This document shows, in pieces, positions 31,611-43,440 of a stretch of DNA of 64,000 nt. The DNA comes from Triatoma infestans. Lineage: Eukaryota; Arthropoda; Insecta; Hemiptera; Reduviidae. The notes beneath the pieces were generated by a model. The model searched no databases and was not told the origin of the DNA. It saw only the letters and a program-made list of their open reading frames with translations. The DNA lies in the NCBI GenBank assembly GCA_011037195.1, contig JAAEAF010000213.1, positions 1 to 64,000 on the forward strand, given 5' to 3'. How positions within the stretch are numbered: position 1 is the stretch's first letter; every line of letters starts with the position of its first letter. The translations under genes were made by a program, and so were the position numbers.

Positions 31611-32214
31611 ATGTTACTATTGTATCTCAGAATTATCATTTTCATTAGCATTTTTTTTTTTTTTACATTATATATCTACGAAGTGACAAATATAACCTCT
31701 CATATATTAAGTCAGTGGGTGGCAGAATCTTTAAAAAGTGGAACTCTCTTCCAATGGAAGACTTTTCACTAACTTGATGAAACAAACATATATTGTCGAA
31801 CATTATGGACCCAATGGCCTTGTTCAACAATTTTTGGAATATTAATTAAATAACGCATTTTTTTGTCTCACTCTCTCTCTCTCTCTACATAATATATTAC
31901 ATAATTTTTTGTGACATTCGGGCATTAGTAGGAATTTCAATATTACATAAGAGAGGTTTTAAATATCATATTTATGAAGATGGCTTCCTGGTGAAGAAAA
32001 TTAATGAGAATATCCTGTCAGAGAAAGGTTCTTTACCATAATCAAATGATTTAGTAGATATCAAATTAGAAGTTATATTTTTGTAACCCGCGGTGCTCTA
32101 AAGGGTGACATTTCGAGCCGGCATAAATACAAGTTGAGAGTAAGAGAAAATTAAGTATTTTTAACAATTTGATTTTTTTAAATATGTGGATGGGCCCGCA
32201 ATGCTGGATAACAT
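31611..32214. other. No gene recognised
   Basis: AT-rich sequence with a CT microsatellite at about 31867-31886. Confidence 0.4.
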
Positions 32215-32257
32215 CTGGTATTTGATCCGCTATAGCATGCATATTTATAGTTTTCTT

Positions 32258-32287
32258 GACCGGTTTCGGATTTTCATCCATCGTCAG
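32258..32287 (-). ncRNA. Hammerhead ribozyme-like motif
   Basis: On the minus strand CTGACGA is followed by a perfect 4-bp stem II closed by a GAAA tetraloop (GGAT/ATCC). GAAA, palindromic CCGGT and the cleavage C come next. All core positions of the minimal hammerhead are present. Confidence 0.6.
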
Positions 32288-33097
32288 AGTAGACTGAGTT
32301 CACTTCAACTTAATGTTTCTGTTACACTCACACTTATTGGTTGTATATATGTGAGGAGGTTATGAGGTTATGTTACTATGTGTGTGTGTTTAAATGACAA
32401 AGTGGAAATAATATAAATTATGATTAGACATTAGAAAATAGTGTATAATAAATAGCATGTTTTGGAGAATATTTTATAACTAAATTTTGATAGTGTTGTT
32501 AAATACACTCAGTGTTTTATCAAGTCATTTTTATTAGGGGAGGGGGCGATAAGTTATTTCAGAAGTAAACTGAAGAAATGCAATTGACTTGAAAGTTTAT
32601 GGACAGTCAAAAGCTAGTACAACTAATAAATAAATGTAAAATACAAGCAGGTTTAATACTAGAAAATATGTAAGTATGTTGATAAGTAAGAAGGTTGGCA
32701 GCAAACTGCAAATTGGAGATGATATTAAAATAAATGATAGAGGAAATCAAATATATTCGTTTTTACTTATCATGCTTATTTTTAAATGATATTAATTTAT
32801 GTTTAAATTACATTAAGAATATAATATTGAGAGAGATGTGGTGGTATTTGTTAAGGTATTTTTAATGGGACACGGTAGGAGAATTTAGTTATAAAATATT
32901 CTTCAAAACATGGTATTTATTGTACACTTTTTTCTAATGTCTAATCATTATTTATATTCATTCCACTTTTGTCATTAAACACAACACATAGTAACATAAC
33001 CTTATAACCTTCCTACATGTATACAACCAGCAAGTGTGAGTGTAACAGAAACATTGAAGTTGAAGTGAACCCTCTACATGAACTTGGTGAATTTACT

Positions 33098-33127
33098 CTG
33101 ACGATGGATGAAAATCCGAAACCGATC
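33098..33127 (+). ncRNA. Hammerhead ribozyme-like motif, slightly mutated
   Basis: Same core as at 32258-32287 but on the plus strand. Stem III reads CCGAT instead of CCGGT, which weakens its short palindrome. Confidence 0.5.
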
Positions 33128-33169
33128 AGGAAAATTATAAATATGCATGCTACGACGAATAAAATACCA

Positions 33170-33894
33170 GATTGGATTTTTTGTTTAGAAAATCAATGTA
33201 ATCAAGTATCTTAATAACTGCTAAAATACATTGTGTTCAATTTACGATCTCAATATAAATTTTCCTTCATCGCAGGAATGAACAAATAAAACATGAAAAT
33301 TTTAAAGTTCAATAATATCATTTTTAAGAAATACAAGCTTTAGAGATATATTGTAACTTGCCAACTTAATACTGATATGAATATTAATGACCATAAACAT
33401 TAATTTGGGCGATGACAATGGATACTTCAATGTTTGTTATTTTGCCTTATCTATGGTGTACACTCAACCACACTTGCATTTCAGTTTGAATATAGAATGG
33501 GTGTAGTTTGCATTCATTATTTTATATTATTCTATGTTAACAATACATTTGCCAGAATTATTATTTATTATTGCTTTGAAGAATATTTTTCACCGATTAT
33601 AAAGAATTAATTTGAAACTGAAAATAATTAATAATGAAAACTGTTATCATTTCAGCAAAAAAAAAAAACTGAAATTACAAAAATAAATAATTACAGTACA
33701 GGCAAGTGTTTCCATATTAAGACATTTTTGAATTAGTAGTTTTTATTTAATTTAGAATTTCTTTTCAAATTTTTTTTTTTTTTAGATTTTAGATTATACA
33801 ATTTTTTAATACTATACAGTTAAATATTATACAATATTTTTAGATTTTATTTTCAATAGATTTAACATAGATCTATAACACTTATTTGCAGACT
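33170..33894. other. No gene recognised
   Basis: AT-rich spacer with homopolymer runs and no recognisable motifs. Confidence 0.4.
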
Positions 33895-34965
33895 ATAAAC
33901 AGCCGTAAGACAGTGTAAATAGAAAAGAAGCTTTAGCCGATCTAAGGGCACTTGATGTACCAGGTAAGTTAGTTAGGCTAATAGGTATGACGTGGCAAAA
34001 CACGAGATATCAGGTCAAAATACATTGTCTGAGGACTTCATAGTAGATGTAGGCCTAAGGCAAGGGGATCTTCTATCCTGTTTAATCTTCAAACTCTGTT
34101 TAGAACGAGCGGTGCGGGCCATCAGAACGAACCCTGGTGGCACCATTTACAACACATTAACACAAAACTTGGCCTATGCAGACGATGTGTTGATTATAGC
34201 GAGGACTAAAGCAGCCCTGAAGGGATCTTTTCAGGAACTCGAAGAGGCTTGTAAAAAACGTGATCTGCAAATCAACGAAGTAAAGACCAAATACATGCGA
34301 ACTTCGAGAGCCCAGTCGCTTGGGGAAGGGCAAATTCAGTTGAGAGGTCACAGCTTCCCAATGTGCAGCGATTTTAAATATCTAGGGTCGCTCGTAACTA
34401 ACAATAACGATATTACCGCAGAAATCAAGGCGAGAGTATCGGCGGGAAATAGATGCCTGTTTGCGGATCAAAAGGTTCTGCGGTTCAAGGATTTATCCCG
34501 CAAGGCTAAAATAATTGCCTATAAAACTATTATCAGACCCATCGTCACTTATGCCAGCGAAACGTGGGTGCTCAATAAAAAGAACGTAGGGATCCTCGGG
34601 GTCTGGGAGAGAAAAGTATTTAGAAGGATATTTGCGAATAAAAGTGCGTGAATAGCGACTCGAAAAAAAGAATAACTGAGGGGCTTGTTTGGAGAGCCAG
34701 ATATATCGTCCAAATAAAGAAAGGGAGGTTGAGATGGTTGGGACATGTGGAAAGGATGCCTGAAGGGAGGTTACCTCGAAAATTATTAATTGGGAAACCA
34801 GGAGGCACAAGAACTCGAAGGTGCCCTCGACTTAGATGGTTGGATGACGTGGAGTAAGACCTCCGACGGGTTGGTGTGAGAGGTTGGCGCCTCAAGGCCG
34901 TAGTCCGAAACGAATGGGGAAAACTTATTGAGGAGGTCTAGGTCCTACTTTAAGGACTGTTGCAC
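33895..34965 (+). pseudogene. RTE-like endonuclease-reverse transcriptase, C-terminal half
   Basis: A 5'-truncated copy begins in the RT palm (DSVNRKEALADLRALDVPGK). After a frame change it opens from 33992 to 34651 with GLRQGDLLSCLIFKLCLE, the catalytic AYADDVLIIA, KKRDLQINEVKTKYM, FKYLGSLVTNNNDI and RPIVTYASETWVL. A further frame change leads to RLRWLGHVERMPEGRLPRKL and PRLRWLDDVE, ending at about 34940. The motif order is that of RT in RTE-like or related non-LTR elements; clade is uncertain. No endonuclease remains and at least three frame breaks are present. The open 219-residue core implies moderate age. Confidence 0.75.
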
Positions 34966-35117
34966 CGTATAGTAAGTAGTATTTTTCCCCTCTTTATTGA
35001 TCAATATATATTTACAATACACTGATTTTTAAAAATAAGAAAATTACAGTATGGTACATTGTACCGTCTACCGGGAGTTTTAGTTTCGAAATTTCCGAAC
35101 AAACATAAAAATAAACT

Positions 35118-35990
35118 CTAAGATAATAATAATAATAATAACAATAACAATAACAATACTAGTAACCAACTTCTTTACTTGAAAGGACAAAACAAAAAAA
35201 CAGTAAAGGAGGAAGCAAGTCAAAATTAATAATTAAATTCTGTAATCAAATAATTCCTATAAAGTCCTGCTTTCTCAACAATATTGCACAAACCTATCAA
35301 ATTTTCTCCATGTAATGTATCCATCAATGTTTCTTTAGAAATGTTTTCTCTTTTTAAATATTTTTTTCTAAACGATTTCAAAATAGGGCTTACTGCTAGG
35401 AAATGGTAATTATTTTCTATTTCTTTTAGGTTGCATAATGAACATAGCTGAATTTTTTCTATGTCAAATGGTCTGTAGTTTAAGTTTAAAAGTTCCCTTC
35501 TACATTTGATTATTAAACTGATTTCATTTGTTTGTTTTATTTGATTCAATGTAATCTATTTTATTTGATTCAATGTAATCTTCATGATGTGTCCCCTCTG
35601 CTGCCTTTTGTATACAATCTTTAATGATGTTCTCTTTGTACACTGCTACATCTTACACAATTCTTTCCAGGAACTCAAAGAGTTCAAGTTTAAATTTAAT
35701 TTATAATTTATATTTTATCAGCTATTTCCCTCCACTCTTTAAGTCATGACCAATTCTGCTTTATTATTTCTTTTGTTACAATTGTACATAATCTATTATC
35801 TTTATAATTTGAAATTTCATTTTCAATATTACTTATTCTAAATTATTTACTGAAGTGTTTAGAATGTTAGGTTCGTTAAAAGAGTTCTTTATGTTCCAAT
35901 ATTTTAATAGAAACCGCTTTAAAGTATTGATGACATCATCGAATTCTCTACATAACTACTTACAGATTTCTCGACCTTTCTTTCGTATAT
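35118..35990 (-). pseudogene. C-terminal region of a Jockey/CR1-like (possibly Kiri-like) ORF2
   Basis: On the minus strand an open 107-residue stretch (35226-35549) contains the zinc-binding motif CSLCNLKEIENNYHFLAVSP, with the last Cys replaced, then FRKKYLK and HGENLIGLCNIVEKAGLY. Upstream, in broken frames to about 35990, one reads CREFDDVINTLKRFLLKYWN. The same C-terminal domain, in the plus orientation, ends the element at 41540-43440. The 3' end is marked by an imperfect (ATT)n/(GTT)n array at about 35125-35158 on the plus strand. No polymerase core remains. Confidence 0.55.
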
Positions 35991-36289
35991 AATGTTACAC
36001 AAATCAAGATAAATCAAGATAGGGTTAATATTCACGAGTTTTATTATTATCTAATCTCAGGCACAATACTAGCTCAATCGGTAAGACCGAACAGCAAATA
36101 ACATTTTATCCATCTGTTCAACAATAATAATTAAACAATATGCCAGCCCACGAAACTATAATAAAAATTCAGGGATGTTACAATTCATACGAGAAAACTT
36201 CTTATTACAGTTCACAAGGATCTGACGAATTCAAACTTGGAGATTTTTATTAAAAGTTAGATTCAATATAGATAGTGAGAGATCTAGAG

Positions 36290-36500
36290 GCGCCCTCTGT
36301 ACTCTGGTGGTGCACTCGACTTGGAACGTGGAGGTCCTGGGTCCAGCAATGCTGCCCTAGAATTTCTCTGCACCCTCTATAGTCCGGTGATTGGTAGTGT
36401 TGTCTGTAACTGAGAATTGATTAAGCTCTAGATGCCAATAATCTCAAATGTCGATGCACTTCAATTTGAAAACAAAACAAAAATAATTAAAAAAAAAAAG
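36290..36500 (+). repeat. tRNA-derived SINE (candidate), full-length copy
   Basis: The head carries an A-box-like GGTGGTGCACTCGACTTGG and a B-box-like GGTCCTGGGTCCAGC, about 30 bp apart. The body (CTCTATAGTCCGGTGAT..., GATGCCAATAATC...) matches the copies at 39.2 and 44.7 kb, and the tail is A-rich to 36500. The boxes suggest RNA polymerase III transcription. Confidence 0.6.
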
Positions 36501-36989
36501 AGCCCTAGAGTCGAGCCCTGAACAGTAATAAAGAGAAACTTTTGAAGCAAGCGTGGACACCCATTTCCTTCCCAAGTTTTCGGAAAAAGTGATAGGTCTG
36601 CTGTATAGTGTTAGAATATAAAAGTTAGTATATCAAATCTAAAGAAACCGGTTGGTATCATTATCGAAAGAAATCGCAGAAAACTGAAATAAACGATTCA
36701 GTGATGACGCATTTCCGCACCGATTATTTTCAAAAACAGAATTTTGGCATGTAATTCTTACTATTATATTAATGTCAGAATGTAAAGTATATCGAAGTGC
36801 CATAGCTGAAATTTGGTACTCCCCTTAGGCACGGCCGCTTATTTCTGTCTTACAAAATTAAATACATACATAATATAACAAAATAAATTATACCTTATAA
36901 ATGTTAATTGATTATTATGTCATGGAATCGTTTCGGTTAGACGTCGGACAGTTGTCTGTCCTAGTTGGTGGTCTGTAGTTTGTAGTTTG
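36501..36989. other. No gene recognised
   Basis: AT-rich spacer between the SINE and the small non-LTR fragment. Confidence 0.4.
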
Positions 36990-37200
36990 ATTAGAAAACT
37001 GAATACAGTCCTTTCAATAGCCTTTTATTTTCGGGATCTCCAGCTCCTGAATTTGTTCGTTCCGAATGAACCAAGGCGCTTCCCAGGCAATGTGCCGACT
37101 TTATTTTGGAACAATTGTACCTTGTTCATTGCAATCTTATTAGCCCCCATCTGTACAGGGCAGGCGTACGTCAGTCTAGATAATGGAGTCTATGTCTAGA
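36990..37200 (-). pseudogene. Small fragment of non-LTR reverse transcriptase C-terminus
   Basis: On the minus strand YACPVQMGANKIAMNKVQLF then QNKV is followed in the next frame by AWEAPWFIRNEQIQELEIP. This corresponds to the 'ACPvWG.a......lQ..QNK.LR...aPWyvrN..lh.dL.ip' region that follows the RT core. It is frameshifted and about 70 codons long. Confidence 0.5.
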
Positions 37201-38150
37201 TAGTCTAGAGCATTGCGGTTTCAGCGGCGTTCTTTTATTTGTGTGGTGTGTAGTCCAGGTTAGTCTTGTGTCAAGTTGTAAACCAAGGTTATTTTAGGAT
37301 TTCGTCCATTTTTAAAGTTTTAGTTGGATTCATTCTACGAAAGGTAAAAATTTTTGCCAATGGCTTTTGTACGTTTAAGTCTAGTTTCCATTTGTGAAGA
37401 TATTATTTTATTTATAAAAAAATTACCAAAATTGATACTAGACACCAGCACTTACTGGAAATCATTATACAATATGCACCACTATTTTAAGAGCTTACAA
37501 AAATTGCCACCAGATGTGACACTTACCGAGAATTTATTACAGATTTAACACTAATATCGTTCAATTTACAAATCCCAAGAAGTTAAAAATAAAAAAGTTT
37601 AAAATTTTATGTTAAAAATAGAATTTTTAATAAGTTAGTACAGTTATAGGAACTCCACGATTTCATATTTTACATTTTCTATTAAGTGCTGTATCCTAGT
37701 GGATATTGTTGGAACTGGATTTGTTTTAGCTTTTTAGACATTGTACTTTCCACTTTTTTTCTCTAGGTATTTTTCCAAACGATAATACTCAAGACCTTGA
37801 CAGGTTCCCAAGATTCCTCAAGCTTCAGACTTTTCTTAATATGGTAAAATTAAGAATTTTTAAAAAAATATGAGCAAATATGGTTAAAATAAAAGAATTT
37901 TTTCAAATTTTTCATTCACTATTATTTTTAAGTTTTTAACAGAAAGTCTCTAATTTACACTCCATATCTGCGCTAGGTAAAGAGAAATTTTATTAATTGA
38001 TTTTTGATTGTTTAGAAACTAATACTTACTTTTTAATATTTCTTTTTAAAGGCTGCATTTAATTACCACATTTATAATTCGATTCATGGCTTTTATGTAG
38101 ACCATCAATTGCTTTTGTTGGAATTTCTCTTTTTCTCTGGCTTTTTTTTT
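37201..38150. other. No gene recognised
   Basis: AT-rich. A 64-codon open frame at 37354-37548 has no known motifs. Confidence 0.4.
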
Positions 38151-38870
38151 ACCGTCTCTTACTCCTTAAAAGAACTATTGTAAACATGTCAAATTTTTGA
38201 TGTCGAGTTTTCACCGGAAATAAATGTTTTGAGTTCCTCTGGAATCTATAAAATTTGTATTTAGACAAATTCCGTTTAGGTATCAACATGGGTTATCTTT
38301 CAATTCCTCAATCGAAAGTACCACTTTATTGAATAAATTTTTAATTTTTTTGCGATTTTCTAAAAAATGACTACAACTATTTTTTTTAAAGTTGGTAAAT
38401 CAACTACATATCTTTTAAGTGCTACAACTCTTATTTGAAACATTTCTATTAAAAATTCATTGAAGGCAGCTTTTGAGAAAATGGTAGGGTTATGTTTTCC
38501 TATAATTTAGTTTATTATAGTACGATTCCTTCACCTAAATAATATTAATTAGAATTAAATATATTGCCAAAGTTCTGAATTTGAAAAACTCGGTTGTATT
38601 TGCTAAATAGTTTTTCAGTTTACTGCGATTTTCTCCAAAACGTCAGAGACCTATCACTTCCACTTGAAACTTGTTGTTAAGTTTATTTAGGGGGGTTGTG
38701 GGTTAGGAGTAAAGTTAAGCTTTCCCTGAAAAAAATTGGTTTTTTTGAATTATAGATTAAAATTGAAGACAACTAATCATCTAATAAGGCAATTACATTT
38801 GAAGAAACTTTTTATTTGTAACTGTGTAAATTGCAGTAAGAGAATGCATGAGCTTTTCACACCAGTTTTT
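38151..38870 (+). repeat. HINE-like repeat, complete but highly diverged copy
   Basis: It begins ACCGTCTCTTACTCCT (mutated start), then the leader (ACATGTCAAATTTTTGAT), internal units (TTTGAAACATTTCT, ATAATATTAATTAGAATTA), and ends GCAGTAAGAGAATGC...TTCACACCAGTTTTTT. It is older than the 2113 copy. Confidence 0.65.
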
Positions 38871-39208
38871 TGTGCTCATTATGTTTCGCGTTATCCTATT
38901 AAGTAAATACTTTCATGAAATCTTATTTCTATGTTTATTGGCAGTTAACTTCTTGTTCTAAATATAGTAAAGTAATATAGTAATTATTAAAAAAAAATTG
39001 ATCAATTTTCAATTCATATTTATTATTTATTTATTTTTTACTTTTTCCAAGGCGTGTGTCCTTTTTTATTTATTATTATTATTTTATTTATTTATTTTTT
39101 AATTCGATTTTTTATAATTTTTTTTTTTTTTTTTTACATATAACTCCGGATGACGGAATATCCTTTGTAAATTGTATTTCTTAATTTTGTTTATAATATG
39201 TATTAGTA
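38871..39208. other. No gene recognised
   Basis: Very T-rich with TTTATTTA-like simple sequence. Confidence 0.4.
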
Positions 39209-39368
39209 TTTTTTTTTCATCTATGGTCATTGGCGCCCGGAGCCTTCTCAGTGCACTGCCGGCCTCCGGACAGCGTTTTTCGTTACTGACAACACTTTTC
39301 ATCACCGGACGTAAGCTGTAGAGGCTCCCAATACGCTAACCACTTAGCTATTCCCTTCCCTAATATTA
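39209..39368 (-). repeat. tRNA-derived SINE (candidate)
   Basis: On the minus strand the head contains ATAGCTAAGTGGTTAGCG, a very good tRNA A-box. The body follows (CTCTACAGC, GTCCGGTGATG, GGAGGCCGGC, GAAGGCTCCGGGCGCC) and ends in an A-run. The B-box segment present at 36.3 kb is deleted here. Confidence 0.65.
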
Positions 39369-39859
39369 ATAATAAATATTTACTTCCCTTAGCAAATAAT
39401 AAATAAAGGCAATATCAGCTCTGGACCTGAAGCTTCATATAACATATAAGCAGTAAGTTAAAATTGAACTTAATTAAACAATTATCCACATTCAAGTATT
39501 TCTATAAAATTTGAGTTAATTGTTATTTTGAGTAAATTGTATATTAAGAACCTGTATTGAAATATTTCATAGAATTAGATACCTCTGACATATATGAGAT
39601 TTCACTGTTTTTCATCGCAAAAACAAAAACGGCAAGGGAAACAAAATAAGAATAGTCTAAGAGCTGATGACACGTCATAAATTGATATCATGTAGAATTG
39701 TGGAGTTTATCCATGTTCCCCACATTAAGTGCTATCACGATCGGTGAATACTCTTTTATAAGAGTGGCTAGAGCCTCATTCTCTATACGATTTGTAGCAA
39801 CCCTTTTCTGATATTGAATGGAATCAAGCTCAGTAACGTCTTCTTCCTATGTGTACATT
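39369..39859. other. No gene recognised
   Basis: AT-rich spacer without motifs. Confidence 0.4.
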
Positions 39860-40050
39860 TTTGTTCTCCACAAATGCTCTGAACTGCATTATTCTATACC
39901 TAAGATAAGCAGCGAAGGCAACCTTTTACATCTATTAAAATGTTTTCCTGTTACCAAGCTGCTGACTGGTCCACCTGCAAGAAGTTCACTTTCAACCATA
40001 ATATATGTTAGGCCACAATCATCTATAAATTTCCCAATGATTTTGAATTA
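39860..40050 (-). pseudogene. Possible fragment of an uncharacterised repeat-associated protein
   Basis: On the minus strand one frame reads FKIIGKFIDDCGLTYIMVES then ELLAGGPVSSLVTGKHFNRC and KRLPSLLILGI. The pattern (G-KF---GL----VES-LLA-G-V----GKH-NRC-RL) resembles a family of uncharacterised arthropod proteins often found in repeats. I cannot name it or give a function, and this could be chance. Confidence 0.3.
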
Positions 40051-41539
40051 GGCCATCATGATGTACTGCCATCAATTTATCAATTGACTACTTAATTTTG
40101 ACAAGGAGATTTGAGCTATTACAGATGGTGACAATCGTTTGACACTCTGCAGATATTACTAGAGGACACCGATACCAAACAAAAACAATGAGCAATTGAT
40201 ATAATAAAGCTAACTATTGTCCAAAAAGTAGCAAACTATAAGTACCAAAAAGATAACACAGTGTTATCTTGAGAATGACCTGCACTCCCAAGAATGTTAG
40301 AAAAGAATGTCAGTAAATGGATATGTTGAGATTTTCAAGTGTCTCAAAAACGCGAAACCTTACTCAAAAATGTATAAATGAAAGTAGTGTAAATTAAAGG
40401 GATATAATTAAACTTGTAGACATTACACAACAATCAAAGCTGGTCATTATTTCAAATAACTCGTTATTTCATACACATTATTCCAAATATATAATTGCTT
40501 ATAATGGGTGTCTGGTTGCGGTGAACAGATAAAAAAACGCCTGAGGCTCGAACTAGATTTTGTTAATCATAAACAGTGGAACTAACTAGAAGATTTACTT
40601 CTATTGCAATATTCTTTATATTTTCTTAAATATCTTGAAAACGATGCTGGTCGCTAAATTCAACTTTTTAAGTTGGTCGCTGAGACCAACTCTTTAGTTA
40701 CGATGTTTAACCATATACTTCATACATATACACCAGCGAAATACTTCCTTTAAGATAGGAAGGGAAAGTAACAGTTTCACGAATGCTATTCTGATCGAAT
40801 GGTATCTGTAATTACAAGTTTGTTACTAAAAACATTATTAACATCAATGGAAATACTAAAACAAATTATTAATGCTAATACAGAATTTCTTTATAAAACA
40901 TTAAAATAACTGCATGCACTTATGATAGTATATCTGAAATAAAATACAAGAAAAATGAATTTTTGCATACAGCATTTATACTTTTTCTTTATTCACGTTG
41001 TTTTTTTTTGAGAAATTATTAGTTCAATAAGATAAGACACATGTAAAAATCTAATCATAGCTAAGGTGTATCTCATAAAGAGTAACTATCTTTAAATTTA
41101 ATAAGAGAAGGAGCCAATGCAACAATAAAGGTTACAATAAATATGTGATAATCGTACAAACAAAAAGAAAAGTAAAAATTTAATTTTGAAATTATTACTT
41201 ATTCAAAAATAATTTTTTTTTTAAAAATTGAGATTTTTTTTCTTTAATTTGAGAAATAATTGATTTAATACTTAACCATATTCCTAGAAAGCACTAATTC
41301 GCAAATAAAAATACAAGTACTAAGGACTAGTTAATGTCAATTTAATATAATGATTAGTACTTAACCATGTAATTTAGGATCCTGAAAATATTATATTCAT
41401 ATTACATATTTCTTGTGAACGCAACCTTATAAAAGGTTTAATTTAACGCATTTGACTGCACCTACACTTTCACCCAATAAAATGGAATAAGAATGTAATA
41501 CACAAAATAATCTGTATGAAAATGTAAATTTAGATAGAC
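40051..41539. other. No gene recognised
   Basis: AT-rich. A perfect 21-bp palindrome occurs near 40250-40272 (AAGATAACAC against GTGTTATCTT) and a short hairpin near 40672-40692. Confidence 0.4.
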
Positions 41540-43440
41540 CCTTCTCAATAACCGACCTAAATTCAGTGTTACTTAAAGTTAAGGACAATAAAGCTCCCGG
41601 AAAGGACCGAATGCTTTCTGAATTTGTTAAGCATGCCCCAGCAAATTTTCTAAAAATGATATTAAATATTTTTAATAAAATATTTGAGACAGGAAATAGT
41701 TTTGAGAGTTTTAAGGAGTGTACAATATTTCCCTTATATAAAAAAAGGGAACAAAAATGATGTATGTAATTACAGAGGGTTTTCTTTCATAAACTCAATA
41801 ATTGGCAATACTCTGGATTACTTTTAAATATAGGATTCTAGAATTCACAAATGTAATGAAATAATAAGGGAATTCCAAGCCGGATTTCGTCAAAATTACT
41901 CAGCGGTGGACAATATCTTTAATTTAGTAAATCTGGCCAAATTAAGACTTCGGAAAAAAGACAAAAATTATACGCTTTCTTTGTTGACTTCACATCTGCT
42001 TTCGATAGTATTGATCGATACTCTATAATTTGTAAATTGTACGCACTCGGTCTTGCAATCAAAAAAATAATTAAGTCAATCAAAAATTTATTTTGTAATA
42101 TTAGTGCCAATGTTTGGTATAAGAACGGAATCTCTCAAAAGTCTACCTGTGTGGGTGTGAGACAGGGCTGGCTTCTTAACCCAACCCTTTTCTCACTCTG
42201 TATAAATGATTTAGAATTGTACTTGGATGGAGGTGTTTGTTTGCCTAGAGAGTAGAGGTAAAATAAAGCTATTTGCTAATCAGATGACATTGTTCTGATG
42301 GCGATAGACCTGATCTCTTTACAAATGATAATTAATTCGTTAGAACAGTATTGTTTATTGTGGGAATTTAAAGATAAACTTGGTCCAATCAAAGTTTATG
42401 GTGTTCAGGAATGGTGGTAGGGCGGCGGGTAATGAACAATGGTACTTGGGCAAGGATAGGATTGAGGTAGTGAATGAATACAGATATTTGGGTGTCAACC
42501 TCACGCCGACTCTCTCGATGAGCAAGCAGATTGCGGACGTGGTGAGTAAGTCTGGATTGGGTTTGAATACGATTGGCGACCGTTTATGGAAAATAATGAC
42601 GGTTTGCATTTCTTACTAAGCTGAGGGTTTTCAATTTTCTCAGTCGGGCAACGATGTGCTACGGGGCTCAGTTATGGGGCGGTGAAAAGTACGATAGGCT
42701 AGAGTGGCTGTTTCGGCTATTCATCAGGTCGCTATTCGGACTACCACAGTACACACCCATCTCCTTCTTATAAATTGTAACAAATTTAATGCCCATATTC
42801 ATATACACCTTAAAACTACGCTTCAATTATGTCCTAAAATTTTATTGCTTCCAGATCACAGACTACCAAAAGTATTAGCCACACAAGTAATTAAAAACAA
42901 AATATACTGTTTTAGGGAAATTATTACATTAAAAAATTTAATTTAAACATAGTATTGGACGGCTCTAATATTAATAACACAGAACTTGGAAGTGCAGTTT
43001 TAGTCTGATTAGAAAACATATTTACGATAGTATAACAGAACAAAACTTATACTAAACAAACTTAACTCACTTAGAACAGTTTCCGTTATATAAAGAGTTG
43101 ATATTTGACTTCCCCAACAATTACTTAACTGATACAACTTTACCACTAAGCAGCGTCCGATGGATTATAATTTGCAGAGAAGATTTAATAAATTTAAATT
43201 TCAAACACTATAAACAGAAAAATATTAACTGTGAGCTTTGTGGAGATATGGAGCGGGAGGATTTGTTTCATTTCCTGGCTTCTGCCCAGCTCTGGCAGCT
43301 ATACGACATTGTTATTTTCAATATGAATATTTAAGTAGCAATGATTTGTTACAGTATATTAATGGTAAGGATTGGGCTGCACTGATTAATTTTTGTAAAG
43401 CGGCATACAATCTCAGAGCCAAGACTTGACAGGTTAGATC
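41540..43440 (+). pseudogene. Non-LTR reverse transcriptase (Jockey/CR1-like, possibly Kiri-like), heavily decayed
   Basis: A long ORF2 remnant is readable across several frames. It opens with DNKAPGKDRMLSEFVKHAP and FKECTIFPLYKK (41566-41760), the usual RT entry. Then come EFQAGFRQNYSAVDNI and the palm region around 41990 with stops, followed by GVRQGWLLNPTLFSLCINDLE (42037-42255). The catalytic YADD has decayed to FANQ. After the core are KFMVFRNGG and VNEYRYLGVNLTP (42380-42619). The end shows CREDLINLNFKHYK and the zinc-binding CELCGDMEREDLFHFLA (43098-43334). At least five frame changes. The remaining 3' UTR cannot be bounded. Confidence 0.7.

Larger units (their letters stand above)
32215..33169. 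repeat. Penelope-like terminal repeats in inverted orientation
   Basis: Arms at 32215-32487 and 32883-33169 are diverged reverse complements. They share the hammerhead core, GTGTGAGTGTAACAGAAACATT, the TTTAATGACAAA phrase and TATTTTATAACTAAATTT. About 395 bp separate them. The stretch 32700-32880 matches 47100-47280 in the same orientation, next to a GIY-YIG remnant, which ties this family to Penelope-like elements. Confidence 0.65.

Noticed and set aside
40250..40272. 21-bp palindrome AAGATAACAC/GTGTTATCTT as a mobile element
   Set aside because: Too short and isolated to interpret; palindromes of this size are expected in AT-rich DNA of this length.
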